A stretch of 30,392 nt of DNA from positions 1-30,392 of the forward strand of contig JABANP010000591.1 in NCBI GenBank assembly GCA_013115135.1, read 5' to 3'. The translations under genes and the position numbers were made by a program. This stretch comes from Perkinsus olseni. Its lineage: Eukaryota > Perkinsozoa > Perkinsida > Perkinsidae. The notes beneath the pieces were generated by a model, which was not told the origin of the DNA, did not search any database, and was given only the letters and a program-made list of their open reading frames with translations. The first letter of the stretch is position 1, and each line of letters starts with the position of its first letter. Of this stretch, positions 9,854-19,844 are shown one piece after another.

Positions 9854-10715
9854 GTCGAAAGTCGTTGAAAAGGAACGGCTAGAGCGATATTCTGCGTGAC
9901 AAGTTACTCCATTCACTCGTTGAGCTGGAAATTCCAGCCTGGAATTCCCACGGCCACGAGGAATGACACCATCCTTGCAAGTTTCATGCAATACGGGCCG
10001 CGCACGCCGATGTGATGAGTCTGTCTGTGTGAGGTGTGGTATCGACCAGAATCGGGAGAGCAGGGGCACAATGGAGCGTGTATTGCTTCCGGCTAAGCTG
10101 CGCCAGGTCGAGCACGTACTTGTAGGTTTGTTATCTGGCGTAGTTGCCTTACGTGGTTAGTCGACCTGTCGTATAGCTTTGGTGAGTCGTGTCATCATGG
10201 GAATGGTCTATACGTTCGGTTGTCTTGAAATTACAGTACAGCCTTGGAACGGGTTCGAGGCGTGAGAATTCCTGACAGGTGTTCAGGATTGATCCAGTGG
10301 GCCCTCTCAATTTGTAAAAACACCATCCTACAACACATCTTCAGGTACGTGATCGATTAACTGAACAGGCGACCGAATTCTGAAACTCAGAATCGATCCT
10401 GGAGCCAATTAAAGTGCTAAGCCATTCCGGGTTCCAAGTCGCCACGGCAAAAAATCCGGGTTCCACCTCCATGGTTTGGTTTTTTCACGGGAGCAGTCAA
10501 GCGCAGTCAAGCAATTCTTGGCGCTGGCAGCAGTCAAGCACACCAGCTGGCGAGCTCACCCTGTGCCACTAACGAGTCTCAGTACAACGCAAGGGACCGT
10601 TGTGCCATGAACGGGCCGGACTTCTTCGTGGAAATTTTTCGTTTCTGCGCGACTTCAGGCAAGAAACGTGCATTAGTGAATGATGGCCCTTCTTCGGTAG
10701 ACACGGTCACATAAC
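9854..10715. other. Intergenic, no gene seen
   Basis: Upstream flank of the copy A pseudogene and downstream flank of the 10716-11361 gene. The only open frames are short and without protein-like composition. Around 10495-10545 the short block GCAGTCAAGC recurs three times (cgggagcagtcaagc, gcgcagtcaagca, cagcagtcaagca). Nothing else is evident. Confidence 0.5.
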
Positions 10716-11361
10716 TCAGGCTCGCATTGGTAATCGTATAATGCGTAATCTATTTTCAACAATTTCCTTTGGTTGCCAAGTTTGGGCAAGACTCTGTGTC
10801 GCCAAGCTGACGGCACTTGGCTCAATTGCGGTAAATAAAACCAGACAGGGTAGCTCATACGCGCCGAAGCCAGTACGATCCTTCTCATGCAGGCCCTTCA
10901 GAAACATCTCCAATAATCTTCATAGAGTGTCGCCTCTCTGGACCCTTCACCTGGAGCAACCGTCCGTGAAACGTCGCGGATGGGCTCTCAGTCCCGCGAC
11001 GCGCGGAAACACAAAGTGAAGTTGGTGCAATACCCCTGCAATGCCAATGCCTATTAGGTAGCTGACCCGCTCCAGTAGTATCCGCACTATGATAGGAGGC
11101 TGCCCCGGTGACGTTGCCGTGACAGCGGCCCAAATCGACAAGTCTCCCGTGATAACCACCAAGACTACACAATCTCCATCAAGGCGATCCCGTGCCCTCC
11201 ACAAGCTTCGTACGACCCCGAGCTCGCTCCCTAGGATACGCTGGCTTCCGTATCGGTAGCCAATCGTCAGAGTCGGATGTTACTCGGGAAGGATTCGCCT
11301 TCCTATAAGCGTCTTACCGCAGTGACGGTGTCAAGAGTGCCAGACGAGAGTGCATCAGCAT
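10716..11361 (-). CDS. Small protein with mitochondrial-type N-terminus and hydrophobic segments, unknown function
   Basis: Not recognised. Three exons join in frame: 11361-11318, 11226-10951 and 10917-10716, about 173 residues. The introns are 91 nt and 33 nt; the second is very short but must be removed because it carries an in-frame TGA. The N-terminus MLMHSRLALLTPSLR is basic and free of acidic residues, as in mitochondrial presequences. Two moderately hydrophobic segments follow (CVVLVVITGDLSIW and VSYLIGIGIAGVL). The C-terminal exon reads KGLHEKDRTGFGAYELPCLV, then FTAIEPSAVSLA, ending LRIIRLPMRA. The composition and phase agreement argue that this is a real gene. A second in-frame ATG lies two codons after the first. 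Confidence 0.5.
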
Positions 11362-11624
11362 GCTCAAGCCGCTTCTTCCCTTCGCTCCTATGAGCGTCAA
11401 GTCATTGCCAAAGTTGGGAGGCGCGTCTCGTGCGTCTCTCTTTAAGCACAACCTCGCCAAAACCAGAGTATTGGCAATTTACGCGACGTCACGAAGAAAT
11501 ATACCGCTGAAATTATGACCATGAGCATTGTTGTTTCGTGTGTCCCCCTGTCTGGTGGACAGTGTCTACCCGAAGGCTGATTTCGCGTACTGCCTCCGGA
11601 GCTTATTAGCTTGTCATTGATCTT

Positions 11625-11664
11625 GATTAGTGATGAGTGATTAGTGATGAGTGATTAGTGAAGA
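11625..11664. repeat. 14-bp tandem repeat, about 2.9 copies
   Basis: GATTAGTGATGAGT occurs twice back to back, followed by a diverged third copy ending in GAAGAG. It lies in the gap between the divergent 10716-11361 gene and APC4, about 330 bp upstream of the APC4 ATG. The rest of 11362-11994 shows no gene. Confidence 0.85.
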
Positions 11665-11994
11665 GTTTCAGGAGAAGTTACACAGAGCGGCTGATGTGAT
11701 GTCGAGGTGTGATGGCTCAGCTGGATACGCTAGTTTCTAAGTTCTGTCAGTGTGGGGCTCAGTGTCTTCGTTGTTAATTCTCTCCGGCCGTCTAAGATTC
11801 GGTGAAGGCAGTAATTGCGCTCGAACTGCGCCTCGTCGCCGAACTCCCTAGATCATGCCAAGGCCTGTCTGGTCTCCGGAAGGAGAGCTAGGCCGAGATC
11901 AAAGACAGGATGCTTGGCGCGTCCTCTCATCCCTTGGGGGTTTCAGTCCGGCTAGTCGCGCGTTGTTGGTCGGTTATCGTCGGTGACTGTTGGT

Positions 11995-14900
11995 ATGTCA
12001 ATTTGGAATGACCCTGCCGGTGGTCCTCTGCTGCCAACGGCGGGACAAGATTGTACAGAGGTCGCTGATGAGCCCTTGTCGATATTCTCTGAGAGACCAG
12101 CGGAAGGCCTAGTGGGGCCTCTGGTCTGGTGCGACCACATGGACTTGTTGGCGACGATGCACGTCACGCCCGAAGAAGGTGAGGGTCATCGATGCCTGTG
12201 GCGCTTATGGCGTCATAGCGTTCACGGTCCTTCAACTAGGGGCAATTGACTGGCGGGCGTCCTTGAGGTCAGGCCGGTCGGTGAAGGTATGGAGATTGTT
12301 GAGCGATGAGAAGACGCCATCCTGCCTCTTCAGCTATAAGGGTCACAGCGCCGACTGGTACCCGACAGCAGTGGCGTGGTCACCGCGGTAGGGCTGGGTG
12401 TATCGGGGATATCCTTTCTCCCCGAGGTACGGCGGAACCATGAAGACCTTCAAGTGGTCAGGTCCTTATCGCATCCGGAGCAGCTCCTGGCCGTCGGCGA
12501 CGAGAGGGGCGATATTGCCTTGGTTTTACGTTGAGCAGAAGCACACTAGAACCGACACGACCATGGCCGTGTTGAGGCGAGCCCACAGTGCGAAGGTCGC
12601 TGCTATGGAGTGGGTGAGAAGGATGTAGCCGTTGGCGTTGATAAGCAGTGATGCCGTTAGATTCGGTCCATCGCCTCATTCCCTCTCCGATCCATGAGTT
12701 TGCTAGCGCTCGCTGGCCGCCCGAGCAGTATTGCCCTAGTTTAGGTTCTGACACCATTCTCGGTTGATAATCACACCGCTGGGATCGACAGAGGAGGCTG
12801 TCCTATCGGTAGCTGGGCCCATATCCGCAGTATTGATGATGTACGGGATGCCAACAGGAGAGCTTCAGAAAAGGCCGATACCACTGTAGGTCGAGGCAGG
12901 AGGACGGTATGCAATTTATTGACCTGAACTCGGTTCGGCGGCGCCAGTGTCAGCGAGAGTCTACTAGTGCGAGTCTGATCGCGAATCTTGAGATTTGCAT
13001 AACCAATCGGCGGCAATTAGAATGGTTGCTACCGAAGCTTCCCGAAGATTTCCTGGTCTTCAAGTTCTCCCCAGCGTTCCAACTTCAGTCGTTCGGATTA
13101 TCTGGAAAGTGGCCATCCGAAGTTGGGTATTTGATATCGCTCTCCGAGGATGGTCATCTGAGCGTTCACGCGGAGGCCCTCGCCCCTGTACTCAGCTGGA
13201 CGATGTGAGCGGCCCTTGCACTGATAATAGATCCCAACCAGTCTACTCGCTATGCCAGACCATCGCCGTCGCTCCTCGATGGAGGCGGCTGCTACTACGG
13301 TCCACTGTGCAGGGTATCGTCAGACTTGAACACTATGGCAGTGCTGCGGACCTATTCTGAAAGCAACGAGCAAGAGCTCGTTTTCATCGACACGAGCCTG
13401 GTTTTGGGCTCTCGTGGACTGGTGGGTCGCCCTTCTTCTCTCCGTATTCAGTTTGTCCTCAAACGACTGATTTGGTGAATAGTCCCGTGCTCGCTGCTTC
13501 GATCAGGCAGAGTATTCTGGATTAGTTTTACGGCTGCAACAACTGCAGCGGTATATTGTCGATGGAATCAATATTCTTCTCCACGGGCCGCTGAAGAGCG
13601 CCGCGGGGGCCATGAAAAAGCTAGTGGCACCGCTGAAAGCGGAGATGGAGAAAGAGAGGGATGAGGTGACGACCAGCATGAGCGTTTATGAGTCCTCGTC
13701 GTCAGTCCCAGTCCTCCCGCATGTCTTGGAGTGCCGGGTCTACATGACGACCGCGTCGGTTGAGTCATCCAACTTCGTCGTTCATGCCACCCTTTAACTT
13801 GCGTTTGGCAGCATAGCCGTCGTCTGTTCAGGGCGATGACGACGATATACGTAGTATAACAGAGGAGCTCATCCACTGCTTCCACGGACTGGGGGTGCCA
13901 AGTCAAGCCCTCTCCAAGGCCCTGGAGTCTCCGGCCTATCAGACACAAGCATTACAAAAGCTACAGAAGGAGCTCACTGAAGTAGGCAGTGGACGCACTA
14001 CAGCCGAGAGCAGCTCTCGCCACTTCCTTGAGGGACTCGAGATCGGTTTGGACCTAGCGGAAGTACACAGTGGTTGGCGAAGGTCTTCAATCTCGTGGCG
14101 GAGTATGGGATCTCGGAAGACCGTACGTCCCTTGTTGTCAGGCCTTGGACATCTTCAGCGTAGCATGCGCACATCAGCTCGAGCCTGCAGTGGATTCGTT
14201 GATGGCCTCAGCACACAGTATCAGAGTGATGGCCCAGAAGGAAGAGTACACTGCCATACTGGGTGGGATACCATCGATAACGTCTCGTCTGTCGTGACTT
14301 ACCCGTATCAGGTTACGGTAATGGAGGCCTCGAGTGGGCCATTGATCAGCTTCTCACGGCGGCCGAGCATTTGACCGCTCTGCTTGATGAAGCCTCCTCA
14401 CAGATGTCGTTTGCTATTGGGTGTAAGTTATGGAAGTGTCACGCGCCACGAAATTGTTGCTACTGATCGCAGTGAAACTTCGCGATCACTCAACCCAGCG
14501 CTCAGAATTCGTACTCATCGTAGAACTCTATACGTGTCATCCCACGATGTCCTACAGGCAAAACTGGGCTTTTCGAAGCCGGGACGCATCCCGAGCTCGA
14601 GGCAGCTGGAATGGCGTTAGGTGTGGCGCTCCCTCTGATAACTCAACTTGGTCGGTGGCAGCAGATGGGCGAAGATCTGAGCGAAGTTGATGATGTGGAA
14701 CTGGACGAAAAGGAAAAGGTGTGGTTCCTTGCCCCGACCTCTGAGAGCCGCCGGCGAGATGCCCGCCGCAGATTCTAGAATTCGTGCAAGCTGTGTACAC
14801 TAGTTCCACTTGGCGATGCGGCAAGAACTTGGACCATCTCAAAGATACGATAAGGCTAGTAAGATCGTTTAGTGTAGTCGCCAATTACCTTTGGCCACGT

Positions 14901-15426
14901 GTCAGTTCGGCGAGACTGCAGGGGGCGAGTGGTGGGTCGCAGCTAGACTCTGCGAAAATGCGCAGCTGATATTGGTGCGATACTGATCGATTTGATGAGC
15001 TCCCAGAGAACTGCCTGCGGCGAGTCCCTGCGCGTGCTGGACCAGACCCTCGAGATCAGCCGAAGGTGCCTCAGGCTTCTCGTCTTCCTCGAAGTCGGTG
15101 TTCTCTCGAGGTCGAACACTTGCGCAAGGGTGGACGAAAATAATAAGACAATCATCAGTCAAAGTGTGGACGCTTTAGACTCAGTTGTGGACGCTCGATG
15201 GGTGAGCGTATCTTTTGTCTGCCTTGATCTTCCATGTGAGACATCGCAGGGCGAGCGACATACGCTGGCGGCAGGGTCGAAAGTCAGTGAGATCTTGAGG
15301 GTCTGTTGGACTGACTCGGATGAGGATCCAGTCGAGCCGGACTCCCATCTGTTTTATGTTGAAGTGAAGAGATCGAGGCGAAAGAACAAAGGGCCGCCTC
15401 ACGGACAAGCTCAAGTTCCGCGGTAG
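11995..15426 (+). CDS. ANAPC4: Anaphase-promoting complex subunit 4 (APC4), 3' end uncertain
   Basis: APC4 is a scaffold subunit of the APC/C ubiquitin ligase, with an N-terminal WD40 propeller around a helical insert. Exons with checked phase are 11995-12178, 12273-12387, 12462-12613, 13342-13421, 13507-13665, 13832-13981 and 14312-14422; others between and after are evident but not exact. The propeller starts GPLVWCDHMDLLATMHVTPE, then GRSVKVWRLLSDEKTPS, WYPTAVAWSP, QLLAVGDERGDIAL, LRRAHSAKVAAMEW. Later come LPKLPEDF, a blade at GYLISLSEDGHLSVHAEA, and QELVFIDTSLVLGS. The helical domain reads YIVDGINILLHGPLKSAAGA and SITEELIHCFHGLGVPSQAL, matching in order the human segments after SYFQLETNLLYS. 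Coding around 15010-15190 (LRVLDQTLEISRRCLRLLVF) fits the next APC4 helices. The frame breaks at TTTT (12524-12527); three Ts would keep it open. Coding sequence to 15426 is assigned here by continuity only. Confidence 0.72.
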
Positions 15427-15429
15427 GAT

Positions 15430-16320
15430 GACGAGGAGGTAGCGAGCTGATGAGGCCTCGCAGGTGTGCGTGTGCCCGCCCCGAGACCCACCGCCTACAC
15501 CCTGGCACCGGACGCTAGGGTGTCTTGGCTGCTGCCTAAGGTGTACAGAGATGGACAGGTAGAAGGAGGCTGCGTTAGGAAGGTGGGGGAGGAGCTGCTC
15601 AGGTCCTCAGCCTCCTCCTGCATACCCACACCAGCAAGCCCTCTATTGACATGTTCAGTCGGTCTTGTGGGGACGATGATAGCGACCATCAGATGTCTGT
15701 GTGTCTAGTCTCTCTCGACGTAAGTGGTCAGCCCACAGGCCTCAGGGCCAATGCTGTCCGCGCGGCGGCTTCTAAGCGAGAAAGATGCTGTCCTCAGGGC
15801 TCGCCTCGGCTGCCACGGTATAGTCCAGGGGAACTGCGAGGTCCTCAGCAAGCCCCCGCCGGTCATCAGCAGGATCCTCCCGTCTAGTGACTACCTCTGG
15901 TCGACCCACACAAGCACAGCGCCTCTCCGCGGCTTGGCATCTGTATACGAGAATAGGTGGCCTGCTTAGGAGACGAGACTTCCGTCCACTAGAGCCGTCC
16001 GCTTTAGGTACAGTAAAATACTTACACTAGATTTGGAAGGCGGGGACTGTGACGATGATACCAAGGAAGCGGCGAGCAATCCCATCGTGCGACTGTTTTC
16101 TTGACAATAACACTGAACTGAGTTCTAGTTTATGCAGAGCGCACTCTGGTGGCATCTGACGGACGGCGGAGGGCGACCTCTTGACCTGACATGAGCAGCT
16201 GGATCTCCCCTTTCATCACAATAGAATGGCCTTTGTCGCCAAGGTTGCCTATCTAGAACGCTGGGACACCGCGACGCCCTGCACTCATGCGTGAGTCCTG
16301 AACGGTAGCAAAACTGGACA
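15430..16320 (+). other. Coding-like stretch between APC4 and the next locus, not assigned
   Basis: Two blocks look coding: about 15470-15660 (APDARVSWLLPKVYRDG, following a GCAG acceptor) and about 15745-15960 (LLSEKDAVLRARLGCHGIVQ, then ISRILPSSDYLW). They could be the last exons of APC4 or early exons of the following locus. I could not join them in frame to either. From about 15970 to 16320 I see no clear coding sequence; this stretch may hold the promoter and 5' leader of the next locus. Confidence 0.35.
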
Positions 16321-19300
16321 TCACGCTCGTTTTCAGTGAGCCGTCTGTGAGGTCTCTGCTTGCAAGAAGGAGAGACAAAGATGCCTTGGTCGACTTCGTA
16401 CCGATTGAGAGAGCTACTCACTTGAGGACGCTCACAGAGTGTCGGTCAAATGCCTGTAGCACCACAGCGGAGCCTTCGGTCCCCTCAACTGCGATCACGG
16501 CCGCATTTTCACCGCCTAAAGCACAGCCAGAAGATGGGACCTTGCTGTCGTTCGAGAATGCACTGAGAGCAGTGCAGGCGCTCCCTCTAGAGGACATCAT
16601 CCCCACGGCTGACGTCGAGCTCCCGGAGGTGGCTCCGGTGAATCCCCAGGCCCTTCAGTCATCCAGGCGGGTGGACTACGATATCGAGCCTGTACGTTTG
16701 CTCTCGGCCCCGAAGGTGCCCGGTCTAGCGGATCTAGTAGAGGTCGATTGGTTGGACTTCATAGGATACGTCAGACTACGAGAAGTGCCACCGCTGGAAT
16801 CTTTACCCTTGGTGGACCCGTCGCCTCTGCCGGTGAAGGCCGCTTTGAACTCTCCAGCCTCTCCCGAGAAGCGGTGGGCCGCAGCGAGTGCGGTGGAGTT
16901 AGAGTTGGACCCGATCCCACTCCCCCTGCAAAGAGAGCAAGTACCCTGGATTTTCGATGAGCCTGTCTCAGAGGCTCCCCTCTTGGTAAGAGGAAGACAA
17001 CCTGCTCTTGGTGGGGAACCTCCTGCTGCTGCTCATTCAGACTCCCTGGCTGGCAGAAAAGGCGACCTCAGAAGAGGACAACATGCAGGATCTGCTCCCA
17101 CGCTTCGCAAAAAGCTGCGATTTCTGTCGAGAAATACCGCCGTTATCACCGCTAGCGCCGAGCAGGCAGCAACGGTCAGTGCCCACCCGGCCCGAACGTC
17201 CGGTGTTCGGTCCCATCGGCCTGTCCTGGGAGACAATGGACTGTCAGCTGAACCTGTTGGTACCGAGAGAGCTATCAGGGGATATGACAAGGATCGAGCT
17301 CAAGGATGATTTTACCGCCAGTGGCGATGATACTGCTGCTGCTGCTGTCGATGCCGTGAAGAGGATTTTTAACCGAGAGCTGTCGTCTGTTCGCCGAGGG
17401 GGTGGGAACAGACCATCCTCTGGGATAAATCCTGGAGTGGCACCGCCTTGGGTCTACCCCAGCCCCCTGAGTTTCCTCCTGTGGATTGGCTCGTTCCCAA
17501 GGACACCTCCACCCCTCACGATCTTCCCGTACTCGCCGAGCGCGAAGTCGATTCTCCCTGCGATGCGGCGCAAGCTGAACTACTCTGGCGGTGGGCACGG
17601 AACCATCCGGATGCAGGGCGAGCGCGATTGAATTTGTGTATCCGGTCCTGGGAGCTTCTTACTACCTCGGCAGTGGGAGTCGCTCCTTTGTCCGATGAGC
17701 AGCAAGTGACGGAACTGACACCCACACAAGAGCAGGACGAGACTCATTTCGAGGAGGGAGGCGGCGCCCTGGAGAGGACAGCTCATCGGAGAGTCCGAGC
17801 ACGCCGCCTCCGCCGCTGATGTCGTGTAAATCCGACCACCCTAGTGTGCCGGTCACAATCAGGGGTGGAGCGCCAAAGCGACTGCGTGTGCGTTAGGAAG
17901 TCAGCCAGCATCAGGCCGGACAGCGAAAGTATGTCTGGGATGGGTTGCCGGGCCTCCCTGGACCATTCGGCGCGTGTCGTCCGAACCATGCGCAGCTGTG
18001 ATGCGTTCAGAAGGTGTATGCCTGGTCAGGTCATCCGGGCCACAGGTGAGCCGAGTGCCGTCACCACGCTGCGGACTTTCCATAACAAGCATTGGGATAG
18101 ACTACGACGCTTCTGCGGCATGTACCCCCGACGACGGTGAGCTATTGACCGGACCGATCCTCGCAGGCACGGCTTGGGCGTACCAACGGCCCAGGCATCT
18201 CTCTACGAGGCTGAGGAGATCTGGCGGCATTCCCTGTCTAGGAAACCACGGAGGAGCGCTCAGCAGTTGTAGCTCACCGACCTGAGACGTTGCAGTTGAT
18301 GGCCCGGTTGCAGGGGCTCCCTGGCGTTGAGGTGTATCGTGCTGAGCACCCTCCTCGAGGCCTTCGCCAGCTATGGCAGCGTGGGTCTACTCATGGCCGC
18401 ACGGGCTGTCCCGAACGAGTGAGGATGAAGATTCAAGGCCCCACAACGCCTGTGCGTCCGCTAGGTACCGCAACAACACCGACACCCTCGGAAGGACTTT
18501 GGTGGAGCTCCTCTCGCGACTTGAGTCCTCCAAGAGCGTCCTAACTCAGTGCCCCATACTGCGAAGCCTCAGGAGTCTTCTTACTGGAGCTAGGCAGGTG
18601 TCACCGTAACCCTCAGGTGTTCGTGCCAGCCGAGGGCCCCTCCGCAGGTCCGCACCTTGGTGGTCGTGGTGTCCTCGTCAGCCCTTGCTGATAACTACGA
18701 GAGGGTATCGCGGAAGCTGCTGGGCATGCTCGGGGAGGATATCAGCGTCGTTGACGCTTCACAAGCTGGTGAGCGGCTGCCCTCTCCCATCGGTAGAGGT
18801 TCGCCTCCGCAGGCGCCGATCGTGGCGGCGGCGGCGGGCGTAGGACTCTATGCTTCATACCGGAGTGGGGTATACTCCCGGATGCAGTGATCTCCGAGGA
18901 TCCGTCCGCCTGCTATGCTCGAGACCCGAGACTGTGCTCGCTGCTGAGTAGAAGTGGCGTCACAGTTGTCGCCTTCGAGGCCCTCCTTGGCCTCGAGTAC
19001 TCTAACCCGGTAGGGCGCTTCAGCCCTGTGATATTGGGCTCCTCATCCCTCAGGTTGCCTTCGACCTCATTAAGTTCCACATCCGTCACGGCAAGGAAGG
19101 CGCCACGTCATTGGAGGAGCTCTCGGTGAGAGACTACCTTGCTCGAATCGGAGTGGAACTCCGTCTGCTAGCTGACCAAGCAGCCGCTTGACGTCTACTC
19201 GGTATGGCTGCGCTACGCATGGAGTTCAGGTACGCCTTAAGGCAGCGGCGTCGAAGGAGCTTGGTGAAGCCCTGATGGCGGCCCGTATCGCTTGCAAGCC

Positions 19301-19714
19301 AGCTTTGGCCGGGGCCGTCTCGCTACCCGGTATCAGTGCCGTTGTGGAGCTTGTACGGGAGGGAGCCAACGCTGATGAATGCCGTGACTTCTCAGTCCCT
19401 CTTTCAGAGGCACCAGACGTCCGTCGCCGTTCTGGATCCACATAGCTCCAAGCAGAGAGCCTCCACCCTCGAGGCGATCAGGCGGATGGCGAGGTCTTTG
19501 AAGAGGCTATACGTTGTCGTTCCCTCTTGTGGCTAGTCGATCTAAAGTCTCATCAACGGGCGATGCTTCCCTCGCCATGAGCATGTGCTTGGAGGAGCTG
19601 GGCTGCGGCCCGGGTCACGGATCCAGACTCGCGGTGGAAGGTAGCAGAGGCCCCTCTACTGACAAGGGAATGCGTAGCAAATTGAACCGGAGCCAAGACA
19701 CTCGTTGTCACTAG
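16320..19714 (+). CDS. Unrecognised multi-exon gene (possibly two), Pro-rich first half, folded second half
   Basis: I do not recognise it. A long exon ends at 16985 and joins 17041 across a clear 55-nt GTAAGA-TTCAG intron in phase 0. The encoded part is acidic and Pro-rich with repeated short V-D-W-L and P-P elements (DLVEVDWLDFIGYVRLREVP, then FPPVDWLVPKDTSTP near 17470). From about 18340 a different, more globular series of short exons follows: LLEAFASYGSVGLLMAARAV, TLGRTLVELLSRLESSKSVL, RTLVVVVSSSALADNYERVS, RDPRLCSLLSRSGVTVVAFE, FDLIKFHIRHGKEGATSLEE, KPALAGAVSLPGISAVVELV, LEAIRRMARSLKRLYVVVPS. The last frame stops at 19712-19714. The SLPGISAVVELV piece could be a helix-hairpin-helix, and the VVVVSSSALADNYE strand recalls XPF-like folds, but this is weak. 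No ATG was fixed. Confidence 0.4.
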
Positions 19715-19844
19715 AAGTCACGGGTTTTACCCGAGCTTATGTAACAATGAGATCTTAGTAATATGCCCCAGCATCACGCTATGAACGCCATAGGTGATTA
19801 TTGACAAATACAGAAAAATTGAATAATACACAAATATTGACGAG

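Noticed and set aside
12528..12543. A 16-nt intron in APC4 that would repair the frame
   Set aside because: The GT...CAG ends fit and the phase works, but 16 nt is far shorter than any other intron here. A one-base error in the adjacent T run is simpler.
16125..16421. 98-codon minus-strand frame near the start of the 16.3-19.7 kb locus
   Set aside because: Cys/Arg/Pro-rich composition typical of a chance frame, and it overlaps the better plus-strand coding exon.
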